From: Pseudogemmobacter humi
GTDB taxonomy: Bacteria; Pseudomonadota; Alphaproteobacteria; Rhodobacterales; Rhodobacteraceae
Length of the DNA stretch: 64,000 nucleotides
Direction of reading: 5' to 3'
Assembly (NCBI RefSeq): GCF_900609055.1
Contig: NZ_UXAW01000070.1
Span: 42,122-106,121, forward strand
This document shows, piece by piece, positions 35,001 to 44,305 of this stretch. Under the pieces are notes generated by a model. It saw nothing but the letters and a program-made list of their open reading frames with translations, was not told the origin of the DNA and searched no databases. The position numbers were made by a program, and so were the translations under genes. Position 1 is the first letter of the stretch, and every line of letters begins with the position of its first letter.

Positions 35001-35651
35001 ATGACCAGAATTTCGCTTCTTCTCGCTTCCGCCGGTGCGATCGCGCTTTCCGGCTGCGTCGATCCCAATGCCTATCCCGACAATCCGAACGCCCGCCAGC
35101 AGCAGGGCGCAGTGCTCGGCGGCCTCGTCGGCGCGGCCGCGGGCGCAAGCTCGGGCGGCGACAACCGGCTGGCCAAAGCCGCGGTCGGCGGCGTGATCGG
35201 CGCCATCGCGGGCGGCGCGATCGGCGCCACGCTCGACCAGCAGGCGGCGGAGCTGCGCGCGCAGATGTCGCCCGGCGTCGGTGTGACCAATCACGGCGAC
35301 TATCTCGTGGTGAACATGCCGCAGGATCTGCTGTTCGCCACCGACAGCGCCACGCTCTCGGGCTCGCTGACCCGCGATCTGAACGCGGTGGCGCAAAGCC
35401 TGCTGAAATATCCCAACAGCACGATCCAGGTGGTGGGCCATACCGATTCCACCGGCGACGCCGCCTACAACATGGACCTGTCGCAGCGCCGCGCCTCGGC
35501 GGTGGCCTCGGTCCTGCGCAACAATGGCGTGCCCTCTGGCCGCATCAGCGCCGTGGGCCGCGGCGAGGACCAGCCGGTCGCGACCAACCTCACCCCCGAG
35601 GGCCGCGCGAAGAACCGCCGGGTCGAGATCTTCATCCGCCCGAACGCCTGA
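35001..35651 (+). CDS. OmpA-family lipoprotein
   Basis: A 216-residue outer-membrane lipoprotein: signal with lipobox LSGC (Cys19), two glycine-zipper segments (GAVLGGLVGAAAGASSGG and VGGVIGAIAGGAIGATLD), then an OmpA C-terminal peptidoglycan-binding domain (residues 105-214: NMPQDLLFATDSATLS, VVGHTDSTGDAAYNMDLSQR, SAVGRGEDQPVATNLTPEGR and NRRVEIFI). The Asp/Arg that bind diaminopimelate are in GHTDSTG and NRRVEI. It anchors envelope and wall, like YiaD. Confidence 0.95.
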   Translation: MTRISLLLASAGAIALSGCVDPNAYPDNPNARQQQGAVLGGLVGAAAGASSGGDNRLAKAAVGGVIGAIAGGAIGATLDQQAAELRAQMSPGVGVTNHGDYLVVNMPQDLLFATDSATLSGSLTRDLNAVAQSLLKYPNSTIQVVGHTDSTGDAAYNMDLSQRRASAVASVLRNNGVPSGRISAVGRGEDQPVATNLTPEGRAKNRRVEIFIRPNA

Positions 35652-35672
35652 GCGGACGGACAGAGACGCAGG

Positions 35673-35704
35673 AGGGGCCGGGGAATTTCCCCGGCCCTTT
35701 TTGG
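35673..35704 (+). terminator. terminator after ompA-like gene
   Basis: Inverted repeat GGGGCCGGGGAA/TTTCCCCGGCCC followed by TTTTT; strong rho-independent signal. Confidence 0.9.
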
Positions 35705-35769
35705 TTTTGGGGGATATGCCGGTGCAAGATTTCTACCGAACGCTGCCGTCGCGATAAGCAGTAAGCCCC

Positions 35770-36275
35770 GGGTCGTGTTTGACAAATGTCGACACCATCG
35801 CCTGATGCCGGCAACATCGACGAAGCCGAGGAAACTGCCTGCGGTGTTGTCGTAGCGCGTTATCCGCCACCACCAGATCGTAGCCGGTGCAGTCGGGATC
35901 CTGGTCCAGATCCCAGTTCGCGAACGGTCGGGAGCCTCTTGTCAGCAGCCCTCCTTTTTCGCCCGCCGCATGAGGACGGGCGCGGATCACCCTCGCCGGT
36001 TCGCCCGAACAGGTGGCACGTGACCTGCCCGATGTCGACCATCCGGAACCTGCCGGGGGCAATCCCGGCGAGGTTCTGGCCGCGTCCAGGATATCCTCTC
36101 ACCGCCCCGACCCACGCCATCGGGCCTGAGCCGGTGGCGGCTTGCGCTCCACCAGAAAAGCCCATCCATAACAAGGTAATGACCCGAAGGCTGATGCCCG
36201 TTCGGATGCCGGCCTGCACGGATGAATCCCTCGAAGACTGCCCAAACGTCGGATATCACGTTGCGCGCAAAGCTC
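35770..36275 (-). pseudogene. decayed IS5-family transposase (relic 1)
   Basis: Pieces of a transposase lie on the minus strand in shifting frames. The N-terminal piece near 36256 reads VISDVWAVFEGFIRAGRHPN, HQPSGHYLVMDGLFW (like the ISDxxWAxxEPxLP / DGIFW start of IS5-type transposases). The C-terminal piece near 35790-35860 reads RYDNTAGSFLGFVDVAGIRR W (like RYDKTxxSFxAFxxLA at the end). The middle is shortened, about 500 bp remaining of about 800. Frameshifts and deletion make it dead. No intact terminal repeats found. Confidence 0.6.
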
Positions 36276-36377
36276 ACCTCCCACCTTGAGATGAGCCTGA
36301 AGCGCAGATCACGGGCCAGGGGAAGCCCTTTTATCAACAGAAACTGGATCTCCGGAACACGTCTGCCTGCCCTCCGC

Positions 36378-38387
36378 TCACTCCCGCCCCAGGATATCCC
36401 CGAGCAGCCTTCCCGTCTCGGCCTCCAGCGCCTCGCGGGCGCGGCGGCGGGCGGCGTCTTCGACGCTCTCACCCTCGGTCGGGATCACGCCCAGTTCGTC
36501 GCGCAGCCGCGCTTCGAGTTCGGCTTTCGCCCGGGCCTCGGCCTCCTTCGCTTCCTGGCGCGCGCGTTCCCCGGCGGCTTTCGCCTCGGCCTCCATCTTC
36601 TCGCGGGCGATGCTTTCCAGATCCAGCCGGTAGGTCGGATCGGCCCAGCTTCCGGTGATCCGCAGGGGCACCATCACGCCCCCGGTGCTGCCCTCGCCCG
36701 GGAAGGCGGTCGGGCGGATGCGGTAATCCAGATCGCGCGCGCCCAGCCCGATCCGCCCCGCCCCCGTCGCGGTCAGATACGGCGCAACCAGTTTCAGATC
36801 GCTGTTGGCGAGATCGCCGTCCTTGATGGTGAAGCTGCCCGCCACGCCGTCGAAGATCGTCTTCTGCCCCTCGCCCACATATGAGGTGTCGAGCGTGCGC
36901 AACATCCCCGCGATGTCCAGCCCGCGGATCTCGCCCTTGCCCAAGGACAGGCTGCCCTCGCCGCTCAGCCCCTGCATGATCTCGTCCACCGAATTGCCGA
37001 CGCCCAGGAATTTCAGGCTGAGGTTCGCCTTGGTGATCAGCCGGTCCCAGCCCGCCAGATCCAGAAGCAGCGGCTGCGCGTCGATCGCCGCGAGGGTCAG
37101 ATTGCCGCCGACCGAAAGTCCGCCACGCCCGTTCACCACGAATTCGCCGGTGACGCTGCCGCCATAGGCCGCCATCTGGCGGATGTCGAACACCGCGCGG
37201 GCGCGCTCGATGGTCAGGATCAGCCGGGTCTCACCGAATTTCACCGCACCCAGATCGACCGAAGCCGCACCGATGCTGACCTCGGCATCCAGCGTGCCAA
37301 GCGCCGAGACGTCGATATGACCGCCCGGCCAGCCCTCGGCCTTCATGCCGCCGCCCTGGCCGCCGCCCTCGCCGCCCGAGACGCCTTTCAGGTCCAGCGC
37401 GCCACCGCGCAGATTGCCCGAGAGTTTCGGCCGCGGCCCGCCCTGCACCAGATCGAGATCGCCCGAAAACACATTGCCGTCGGCCTCGATCTTCGCCCCA
37501 CGCAGGTAAAGCGCGCCCTTGTCGTCCAGCACCATCTGCGAGTTGAGCGCAAGTTTGCGCGCCCCGAACCCCTCGGGCGGGGCGGAAACCGCGGATCCGG
37601 TCAGCGCCGCCAGCGCCGCGAGGTCGGAAAGATCCGCCGTCAGCGCGCCCTCGGCCGCCATCGGCTGCCAGCCCGCGCGGCCCCGGAACTCCGCCGACGC
37701 CCCCCCGACAACGGCCTTCAGCGTGACCGGTACCACGCGCCCCTCGGTAAAGGCGGAGAACACCCCGCCCTCGCCGGTGACGGAAACCCGCTGGCCCGAG
37801 ACGATGCCGCTGGCGGCAAAGCTGAAGGCTCCGGCGAAATCGGGGATCTTCAGCTCGGCATCCACCCCGTCGAAAGTGATGTCGCGCCCGGCGGCATGAT
37901 CGATGAAACGCAGCGTCCCGCCCTCGATCAGCCCGCGCTCCAGCGTCCAGGACCGGCCCACGCCCGGAGTGCCGGCCCCGATCTCGCCCGCCTCGCCGCC
38001 GCCCCCGAACACCCAGTTCTCGCGGCCGTCCCTGGCCCGTTCCAGCAGCAGCCGCGGCCGGTCGGCGGAAACATCAAGGATCTTCACCTCGCCGCCCATA
38101 AGCGCCGCCGCATTGATCCCGATCGTCAGCCCGTCGGCGGCAAACATCGGTTCCTCCCCTTCGGACCAGGCGGCATTGGCGATGGTGACCGGCCCGGTCT
38201 TCACCCCCAGCACCGGCCAGAACCGGGGCGAGACATCGCCCTCGATCCTGAGCTCGCGCCCGGTCAGCCGCTGGAACTGATCGGCGGCCATCTGCGCCAC
38301 CCGCTCGGTGGGAATCATCAGCACCACGCCGACCGCGATCACCACCAGCAGAAGAAGCGCACCGAGGATCCTGAACAGCCACCGCAT
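36378..38387 (-). CDS. AsmA-family protein
   Basis: A 669-residue inner-membrane-anchored AsmA protein (lipid transfer to the outer membrane, by analogy with the E. coli AsmA clan). N-terminal membrane helix MRWLFRILGALLLLVVIAVG; then long repeating beta-rich domain, with AsmA C-terminal block around GDGGLSLG... DAQPLLLDLAGWDRLITKAN and EGSLSLGKGEIRGLDIAGML. Charged coiled coil EKMEAEAKAAGERARQEAKE at the end. Start at ATG 38387; the ORF upstream adds only basic residues. GC-rich, no neighbours in the operon. Confidence 0.9.
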   Translation of the reverse strand: MRWLFRILGALLLLVVIAVGVVLMIPTERVAQMAADQFQRLTGRELRIEGDVSPRFWPVLGVKTGPVTIANAAWSEGEEPMFAADGLTIGINAAALMGGEVKILDVSADRPRLLLERARDGRENWVFGGGGEAGEIGAGTPGVGRSWTLERGLIEGGTLRFIDHAAGRDITFDGVDAELKIPDFAGAFSFAASGIVSGQRVSVTGEGGVFSAFTEGRVVPVTLKAVVGGASAEFRGRAGWQPMAAEGALTADLSDLAALAALTGSAVSAPPEGFGARKLALNSQMVLDDKGALYLRGAKIEADGNVFSGDLDLVQGGPRPKLSGNLRGGALDLKGVSGGEGGGQGGGMKAEGWPGGHIDVSALGTLDAEVSIGAASVDLGAVKFGETRLILTIERARAVFDIRQMAAYGGSVTGEFVVNGRGGLSVGGNLTLAAIDAQPLLLDLAGWDRLITKANLSLKFLGVGNSVDEIMQGLSGEGSLSLGKGEIRGLDIAGMLRTLDTSYVGEGQKTIFDGVAGSFTIKDGDLANSDLKLVAPYLTATGAGRIGLGARDLDYRIRPTAFPGEGSTGGVMVPLRITGSWADPTYRLDLESIAREKMEAEAKAAGERARQEAKEAEARAKAELEARLRDELGVIPTEGESVEDAARRRAREALEAETGRLLGDILGRE

Positions 38388-38630
38388 CGAACGCCTCCGG
38401 TTATTCTTGTGATTTGGCAACGAATCTAGAATCGCCCCGGTTCCCCCGGCAAGCCACGAATGACGCCGCCAGCCTCCGCGGCATCAATTAGCCGAGAGCA
38501 GCCGCATAAACCCTCCCCGGCCCCTTCGCCCCGCAGCCCGGCGGATCGGCGGATCGGCGGATCGACCACGAAACGCCCCTGCGGATGGGCGCCACAACGG
38601 TAAACCCCCCGCCCTCTCCTCACCACCCAC
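38388..38630. other. intergenic region with short tandem GGCGGATC
   Basis: No gene. Three perfect tandem copies of GCGGATCG lie at about 38540-38563, a possible slippage tract. The rest is unremarkable. Confidence 0.55.
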
Positions 38631-38690
38631 CTCATTTTCTGTCTCTAAATATCCTCTGGGGGTCCGGGGGGCGAAGCGCCCCCGGCGGGT
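38631..38690. repeat. dispersed intergenic repeat, copy 2 (inverted)
   Basis: CTCATTTTCTGTCTCTAAAT continues as ATCC-TCT-GGGGGTCCGGGGGG and ends in the hairpin GGGGCG-AAG-CGCCCCC. It is the reverse complement of 21012-21062 with a 3-base insertion. It is in front of rimO. Similar GC-hairpin repeats occur widely in Rhodobacterales intergenic regions as far as I know. Confidence 0.75.
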
Positions 38691-38770
38691 GCCAGTGCGA
38701 AGCGCCCCCGGCGATCAGCCACAATCGCGCCCCCTACCCATACCGCCCCGAAATCGCTATATGCGCGCGC

Positions 38771-40132
38771 ATGTCGCAAAACCCGCCGATCCTCCGCCCC
38801 GACCTCGCCCGCGCCACCGTGCCCGACAGCCCGCGGCGCGAAGGCCAGCCGACCATCGGCATGGTATCCCTCGGTTGCCCCAAGGCGCTGGTCGACAGCG
38901 AGCGGATCCTGACCCGCCTGCGCGCCGAGGGCTATGCGATCAGCCCCGATTACAAGGGCGCCGATGCGGTGATCGTGAACACCTGCGGTTTCCTCGACAG
39001 CGCCAAGGCCGAAAGCCTCGACGCCATCGGCGAGGCTCTGCGCGAGAACGGCCGCGTCATCGTCACCGGCTGCCTCGGCGCCGAGCCCGATTACATCACC
39101 GGCGCCCATCCCAAAGTGCTGGCCGTCACCGGGCCGCATCAATACGAATCCGTGCTTGACGCGGTGCATGGCGCAGTGCCGCCCGCGCCCGATCCTTTCA
39201 TCGATCTGCTGCCCGCCAGCGGCATCCGCCTGACGCCCCGGCATTACAGCTATCTGAAGATCTCGGAAGGCTGCGATCACAAATGCAAATTCTGCATCAT
39301 CCCCGACATGCGCGGGAAGCTGCAAAGCCGCCCCGCCCGCGCCGTGCTGCGCGAGGCCGAGAAACTGGTCGATGCCGGGGTGAAGGAGTTGCTGGTCATC
39401 AGCCAGGACACGTCCGCCTATGGCACCGACTGGAAGGGCCGCGACGAGAAATTTCCGATCCTGTCGCTCGCGCGCGATCTGGGCAGCCTCGGGGCCTGGA
39501 TCAGGATGCATTATGTCTACCCCTATCCCCATGTGCGCGATCTGATCCCGGCGATGGCGGAAGGGCTGATCCTGCCCTATCTCGACATCCCGTTCCAGCA
39601 CGCCCACCCGGACGTGCTCAGACGCATGGCCCGCCCGGCGGCGGCGGCGCGCACGCTTGATGAGATCGCCGCCTGGCGGCGCGACTGCCCCGGGATCGTG
39701 CTGCGCTCGACCTTCATCGTCGGCTATCCGGGCGAGACCGAGGCCGAGTTCCAGACCCTCCTCGACTGGCTCGACGAGGCGCAACTCGACCGCGTGGGCG
39801 CGTTCAAATACGAAAACGTCAAGGGCGCGCGCTCGAACGCTTTGCCCGACCATGTGCCGGAAGAGGTGAAGCAGGAGCGCTACGAGCGCTTCATGGAAAA
39901 GGCCCAGGCGATTTCCGAGGCGAAGCTCGCGGCGAAGATCGGCCAGCGCATCGAGGTGATCGTGGACGAGGTGGACGAGGACGGCGCCACCTGCCGCACC
40001 AAAGCCGACGCGCCCGAGATCGACGGCAATCTCTTCATCGACGAGGGTTTCGAGGGCCTCGCGCCCGGCGATATCGTCAGTGTCGAGGTGGACGAGGCCG
40101 GGGAATACGATCTTTGGGGCAGGCTGGTGTGA
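38771..40132 (+). CDS. rimO: ribosomal protein S12 methylthiotransferase
   Basis: A 453-residue radical-SAM enzyme that methylthiolates Asp88 of S12. The N-terminal MTTase domain has three Cys ([35 protein letters not shown]), the radical-SAM motif is CDHKCKFC (CxxxCxxC), and a TRAM domain ends the protein ([32 protein letters not shown]). ATG 38771 is chosen; the open frame upstream has no similarity. RimO versus MiaB is supported by [12 protein letters not shown] and the DxSAYGTDW block. Confidence 0.97.
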   Translation: MSQNPPILRPDLARATVPDSPRREGQPTIGMVSLGCPKALVDSERILTRLRAEGYAISPDYKGADAVIVNTCGFLDSAKAESLDAIGEALRENGRVIVTGCLGAEPDYITGAHPKVLAVTGPHQYESVLDAVHGAVPPAPDPFIDLLPASGIRLTPRHYSYLKISEGCDHKCKFCIIPDMRGKLQSRPARAVLREAEKLVDAGVKELLVISQDTSAYGTDWKGRDEKFPILSLARDLGSLGAWIRMHYVYPYPHVRDLIPAMAEGLILPYLDIPFQHAHPDVLRRMARPAAAARTLDEIAAWRRDCPGIVLRSTFIVGYPGETEAEFQTLLDWLDEAQLDRVGAFKYENVKGARSNALPDHVPEEVKQERYERFMEKAQAISEAKLAAKIGQRIEVIVDEVDEDGATCRTKADAPEIDGNLFIDEGFEGLAPGDIVSVEVDEAGEYDLWGRLV

Positions 40133-40133
40133 C

Positions 40134-40292
40134 ATGGCCGATCTGAAGCTTCTCCGCTTCTCGGGCCTGCTGCCGGGCCGGGCCATGGCGCTGGAACGCG
40201 CGTTGCAGAGCCTGTCAAAGCGCAACCCGGACCGCCCCGGCTTTGCCGGAGGCCTGGTTTCGTCAGGGGCGGGACTCGCTCTCGTTTCATAG
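40134..40292 (+). pseudogene. gene fragment truncated next to an IS relic
   Basis: A 52-residue ORF two bases after rimO: MADLKLLRFSGLLPGRAMAL then ERALQSLSKRNPDRPGFAGG and a short end. It stops exactly where IS5 relic 2 begins. It looks like the start of a host gene cut by IS insertion. Original function unknown. Confidence 0.45.
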
Positions 40293-40912
40293 CCGGAACA
40301 AGGCTGTTGCCGCGCGGGCTCTGGCTGAGAGGAATACTTTCGGACATCTGTCGCAGCGGGTTGCCAGTCCTTCAGCCGCCCGCACAGGATTCCGATCCGG
40401 TTTCGGCGTTTGTCGCGGTGCCTGTCGTCTTTGACGGGCCTGCGGCGGGACTTCCGGCCCGGGATGCACGGTCTTATCCCCTCAGCATCTCTGAACCAGC
40501 CGGCATCATGGCCCCTGTCTGCATGCAGCCAGGTGTCCATGCCGCCTTTGGTTCGGCCCATCAGGCGCCCCTTTGATCGTCTGCCCCTTTTGACCGCAAG
40601 CCCGATGCCGTGCGCCGCGCCTTCAGACAGGTCGCGCCGATCACGACCGTCTTTGGATCCGCCGCATCCGACCCCGGACCGTGCCTCATCCGCGCGAAGA
40701 CGCCCCTGTCGCTCCACCGCGTCCAACCATGGCAGAGCGCCTTCGGCGGGCCATGTTCCCTCGGGGCATCGCACCACCGCAACCCGTTGCGACTGAAGAA
40801 GATCATACGCCTCAGCACGCCCCGGCCATCCGCGCGCGGCTTACCCATCCTTCAGGAACGCAGCCCCCCGGACTGTCTTCGTGATCTTCGGATACTCATC
40901 GGAAAGAAGGGT
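40290..40912 (-). pseudogene. decayed IS5-family transposase (relic 2)
   Basis: Minus-strand reading, in shifting frames: LLSDEYPKITKTVRG near 40905, then GKPRADGRGVLRRMIFFSRN GLRWCDAPREHGPPK, TKGGMDTWLHADRGHD, and near 40300 RCDRCPKVFLSARARAATAL. These correspond in order to an IS5/IS6501-type transposase (GLRWCDAPREYGPPK, GRTKGGMNTKLHAV, RYDRCPTVFFSAIALAA). Frameshifts and a central deletion show it is dead. Confidence 0.8.
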
Positions 40913-41342
40913 GCGCCCCGCCGCGACCGCGCTGACGAGGGATAACGGCAAGGAATATCTGTATGCCGCATTTGCTTTTTGTCGCGGCGGGGCGCGATGG
41001 GTTATGGTCGGGGATCAGCGGCGGTTCTGCGAACCAAAGCCCGACCCAGGCGCAACCCGAGGGAGGAACATGGTCAGCTTGTCCGGCATGATCCGCTGCC
41101 CGAAACGCCGCCCTGGCGCGCCGCTTCCCTCCGCGCGTTACGCGGGCCGTGGCGGGGTGTTCTCGCTCGGGAAGGATCGCAACCCCATCCTCTTTCTGAC
41201 GCGCTGCCCCGCCGACGATCCGGCGGCCGATATCCGCGTCGGCTGACGCAGACCGGCGATCCCTCTCGGGATTCCCCTCCGCCTTGCGCGGGGCCGGTGC
41301 GCCTTCTTTCACACCCCCCCTTCAGCTTCAGGGAGCAGGCCC
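40913..41342. other. gene-free stretch before the Rieske oxygenase
   Basis: No supported gene. A rightward piece ALTRDNGKEYL near 40935 resembles the DNG motif of other transposases but is too short to claim. Promoter elements for the Rieske gene are not obvious; a C-rich run precedes CAGGGAGCAG, its ribosome site. Confidence 0.4.
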
Positions 41343-42509
41343 ATGCCCTCCACCACCGACCTCAGGACCCGGGAAGACGAAAAGACCATCTTCTTCCTTC
41401 TCGACCAGGAATATTACACCTCGCAGGAGATCTTCGAGCGCGAGCATGACCGCATCTATACCCGCGACTGGATCTATGCCGCGCATGTCTCGCAACTGCC
41501 CCGGAAGGGCGATTACCTGATGTTTCGCTATGGCGGCGAAGAGATCGTCGTGGTGCGCGGGGATGACGACCAGTTCTACGCCAATCTCAACGTCTGCCGC
41601 CATCGCGGTTACCGCCTGTGCGAGGAGGAAAAGGGCAATGTCCGCTCCTTCGTCTGCGGCTATCACCAATGGGCCTTCAATCTGGACGGCAGCCTGAAAC
41701 GGGTGCCGCAGATGCCGGACGGGGTCTATTTCGACTACTGCAAATACGGGCTGCGCACCGCCCAGGTCGAGGTCTGGCACGGGCTGATCTTCGTCTGTCT
41801 GGCCGAGGAGAAGATCCAGCCGCTCAGCGAACGCCTCGCCGATTTCGAGGGCATGGCGGCGCGCTTCGCGCCCGAGCGCACGAAACTGGCCATCGAGAAG
41901 AACTACCTGATCCAGGGCAACTGGAAGGTCGTCGTCGACAACGCCATGGAATGCTACCACTGCGCGGGCAATCACAAGTCGCTCTGCGCGGTGGTGGATG
42001 TGCCGGGGCTGATGGCGGATATCAAACACTGGCTGGCCGACGAGACCGGCGACGGGCCGACCAATCTGGGTGTCGGCGGGATGCGCCTGCGCGAAGGCAT
42101 GCAGTCCATGTCGCACGACGGCTCACTGATCTGCGAAAAGCTGCTCGGCACTCTGACCATGGAAGATGTCGAGGCCGGTGCCACCGGCGGCGTGATGATG
42201 GTGCCGAATTTCTCTTATTCCGCCTTCTATGCAGACCATTGGTGGAACATCGCCATCCGCCCGAAATCGGCGACCGAGACCGAACTGCTCTATTCCTGGT
42301 TCGTGCGCGAGGATGCGGTCGAGGGCGAGGATTACGACATCGGGAAGCTGATCGAGGTCGGCGACAATACCCAGGTCGAAGACAATGTCCTGATCGAGCG
42401 CACCCAACGCGGGATGAACTCGCGCTATTTCCTGCCCGGGCCGATCGGCTCGGATGTGGAACCCGCGCTTTACGATTTCGTCGCGAACTACCGCAAGAAC
42501 ATGGGCTAG
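41343..42509 (+). CDS. Rieske non-heme iron oxygenase, alpha subunit
   Basis: A 388-residue ring-hydroxylating-type oxygenase. The Rieske 2Fe-2S ligands C-x-H...C-x-x-H are CRHRGYRL and CGYHQW (residues 81-105); the mononuclear iron site is in VVDNAMECYHCAGNHKSLCA (Asn/Glu/His/His). Family members of this length attack N-methyl groups of quaternary amines (GbcA, CntA, proline-betaine demethylases). That, with the downstream reductase, suggests oxidative N-demethylation. No beta subunit. Substrate unproven. Confidence 0.9.
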   Translation: MPSTTDLRTREDEKTIFFLLDQEYYTSQEIFEREHDRIYTRDWIYAAHVSQLPRKGDYLMFRYGGEEIVVVRGDDDQFYANLNVCRHRGYRLCEEEKGNVRSFVCGYHQWAFNLDGSLKRVPQMPDGVYFDYCKYGLRTAQVEVWHGLIFVCLAEEKIQPLSERLADFEGMAARFAPERTKLAIEKNYLIQGNWKVVVDNAMECYHCAGNHKSLCAVVDVPGLMADIKHWLADETGDGPTNLGVGGMRLREGMQSMSHDGSLICEKLLGTLTMEDVEAGATGGVMMVPNFSYSAFYADHWWNIAIRPKSATETELLYSWFVREDAVEGEDYDIGKLIEVGDNTQVEDNVLIERTQRGMNSRYFLPGPIGSDVEPALYDFVANYRKNMG

Positions 42510-42568
42510 GCGGCCTGCCTCCGCCCTTGTCCGCAGGGGCGGAGGCGGTTTTCCGGAAAGGAGCCGCC

Positions 42569-43777
42569 ATGAGCGGAATCATCGTCATCGGCGCCGGTCA
42601 GGCGGGTGCCTCGCTTGTCATCAGGCTGCGGGCCCTGGGGTATGAAGGCGCGCTGACCCTGATCGGCGGCGAAACCGTGCCGCCGTATCAGCGCCCGCCT
42701 TTGTCCAAAGGTTATCTCCTGGGCGAGATCGGGCTGGACCGGCTGTTCCTGCGGCCGCGGGATTTCTATGCCGGCCAGAACATCGCGCTGCGTCTTGGCC
42801 AATGGGTCACCGGGATCGACCCGGGCGCGAAGGTGATCCGGCTGGGCGACGAGGTGCTGGGCTATGACCAGCTCGCGCTGACCACCGGCTCGGTGCCCCG
42901 CCGCCTGCCCGGGGCCATAGGCGGCGGGCTGGCGGGCGTCTTCACGGTGCGCGATCTGGCCGATGTCGATGCGATGGCGCCGGAATTCGTCGCGGGGCGG
43001 CGGGTGCTGATCGTCGGCGGCGGCTATATCGGGCTGGAGGCGGCGGCGGTCGCGGCGAAACTGGGCCTGGAGGTGACCCTGGCCGAGGCCGCGCCCAGCA
43101 TCCTGCAACGCGTGGCCTCATCCCAGACGGCGGAACATTTCCGCGCGCTGCACAAGGCGCATGGCGTGACCATCCTCGAAGGCACGGGGCTCGACAGGCT
43201 GACCGGCGAGGGGCGGGTCGACACCGCGATCCTGAGTGACGGGCGCCAGCTGCCGGTCGATTTCGTCATCACCGGCATCGGCATCGCCCCGGCGACCGCG
43301 CTGGCCGAAGCCGCCGGCCTGCGGATCGAGAACGGCATCCGGACCGACGCCGAGGGGCGGACCTCGGACCCGTCCATCTGGGCGGCGGGCGATTGCGCCT
43401 CCTTCCCCCATCAGGGCGGCAGGCTGCGGCTGGAAAGCGTCGGCCATGCTATCGAACAGGCGGAATGCGTGGCCGCGAACATGCTGGGCGCGGGCCGCGC
43501 CTATGCCGCCAGGCCGTGGTTCTGGTCGGACCAGTATGACGTGAAACTCCAGATCGCGGGGCTGAACAGCGGCCATGACCGCGTCGTCACCCGCGAGGAA
43601 GAGGGCGCGCGCTCGATCTGGTATTACCGGGGCGGGAAACTGCTGGCGCTCGACGCGATCAACAGCCCGAAGGCCTATCTGGTCGGCAAGCGCGTCATCG
43701 ACGCCGGGCTGAGCATCGATCCCGAAAGCGTGCGCGACACGTCGCTGGACCTCAAATCGCTCTTGCCCGGGCGCTGA
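42569..43777 (+). CDS. ferredoxin reductase-type FAD/NAD(P)H flavoprotein
   Basis: A 402-residue oxidoreductase of the ferredoxin:NAD reductase (BphA4/PdR) family. FAD motif IIVIGAGQAGASLVIRLRAL at the start; PPYQRPPLSKGYLLGE; NAD motif VLIVGGGYIGLEAAAVAAKL; second FAD motif IWAAGDCASF; then RLESVGHAIEQAE and WFWSDQYDVKLQIAG. AAAGGAG precedes the ATG. It most likely feeds electrons to the Rieske oxygenase 59 bp upstream. No ferredoxin gene is between them. Confidence 0.93.
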   Translation: MSGIIVIGAGQAGASLVIRLRALGYEGALTLIGGETVPPYQRPPLSKGYLLGEIGLDRLFLRPRDFYAGQNIALRLGQWVTGIDPGAKVIRLGDEVLGYDQLALTTGSVPRRLPGAIGGGLAGVFTVRDLADVDAMAPEFVAGRRVLIVGGGYIGLEAAAVAAKLGLEVTLAEAAPSILQRVASSQTAEHFRALHKAHGVTILEGTGLDRLTGEGRVDTAILSDGRQLPVDFVITGIGIAPATALAEAAGLRIENGIRTDAEGRTSDPSIWAAGDCASFPHQGGRLRLESVGHAIEQAECVAANMLGAGRAYAARPWFWSDQYDVKLQIAGLNSGHDRVVTREEEGARSIWYYRGGKLLALDAINSPKAYLVGKRVIDAGLSIDPESVRDTSLDLKSLLPGR

Positions 43778-43997
43778 TCGCGCCCGGACCGGAGCCCATA
43801 ATAACTGATATAACCAAACTCTATCAACACATGCCGGGCCTCCGTGCCAGGCTTCACGCGGACGGGGCGGAAACCGTCAGAACGCGAGCCACGACAGGCG
43901 GCGGATGCGCAGGCATCTGACCGGGCAAGGATTTTGTCCCGGCTTTCATGCTGTCTCGCCGCGCGAATGACCCGCCTGGCGAGCAAAAGGGGGAACC
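43778..43997. promoter_or_regulatory. intergenic region with regulon motif copy A
   Basis: The complement of 43803-43815 reads GGTTATATCAGTT, one of four TTATATC-type words in this cluster (see 50655, 55534, 60807). It precedes the broken SBP gene, so it probably belonged to the promoter of a transporter that has been deleted. Confidence 0.5.
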
Positions 43998-44300
43998 ATG
44001 AAGAAATCTGCGAATGTATCACGGCGGGACTTCATGGCCGGAACCGCGGCAGTCGGGCGGCGTCCGGCAGGGCTTTCCCGCAGATCCTCAGCGCATGTAT
44101 CCGCGATTGAGGCGCCTGATCCGGCAGACGAAGGTCCGGAAACGGATGCCGGGCGATGCCCGCCGCCGGATCGGCTGCGCCATCCCGCGCCATTGCGCCC
44201 GGCCCGGCACGCGGCTGCTCTGGCATGACCGGCGGCATGGAAACCGCCGCGCCCCCGGCGGCGGCGCGGATGCGCGGGCGGCTGGCTACAATCTGGAGAA
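43998..44300 (+). pseudogene. Tat signal remnant of a deleted solute-binding protein
   Basis: It begins with a normal ATG after GGGGGAACC and a twin-arginine signal (NVSRRDFMAGTAAVG) and then loses all protein character (GRRPAGLSRRSSAHVSAIEA, low-complexity Arg/Pro). The mature domain typical of ABC-transporter binding proteins is missing. The region up to 44300 shows no other gene. Interpreted as the 5' end of a gene removed by a deletion joined to the epimerase leader. Confidence 0.5.
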
Positions 44301-44305
44301 ACTGA

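Noticed and set aside
38540..38563. Short tandem GCGGATCG repeats as a CRISPR-like array
   Set aside because: Three 8-bp units without spacers; simple tandem repeat. No CRISPR array or cas gene is seen in the window.
38645..40777. Long leftward ORF of 710 codons opposite rimO
   Set aside because: It is the antisense shadow of rimO, continuing through IS relic 2. Only its upstream part looks like transposase and this is annotated as the relic.
40930..40970. DNGKEY motif suggesting an IS30/IS481 transposase fragment
   Set aside because: Only about ten residues match and no other block of these families is nearby.
41618..43777. Single 719-codon fusion of Rieske and reductase
   Set aside because: The upstream part is the wrong frame of the Rieske gene; the reductase has its own ATG and ribosome site at 42569.
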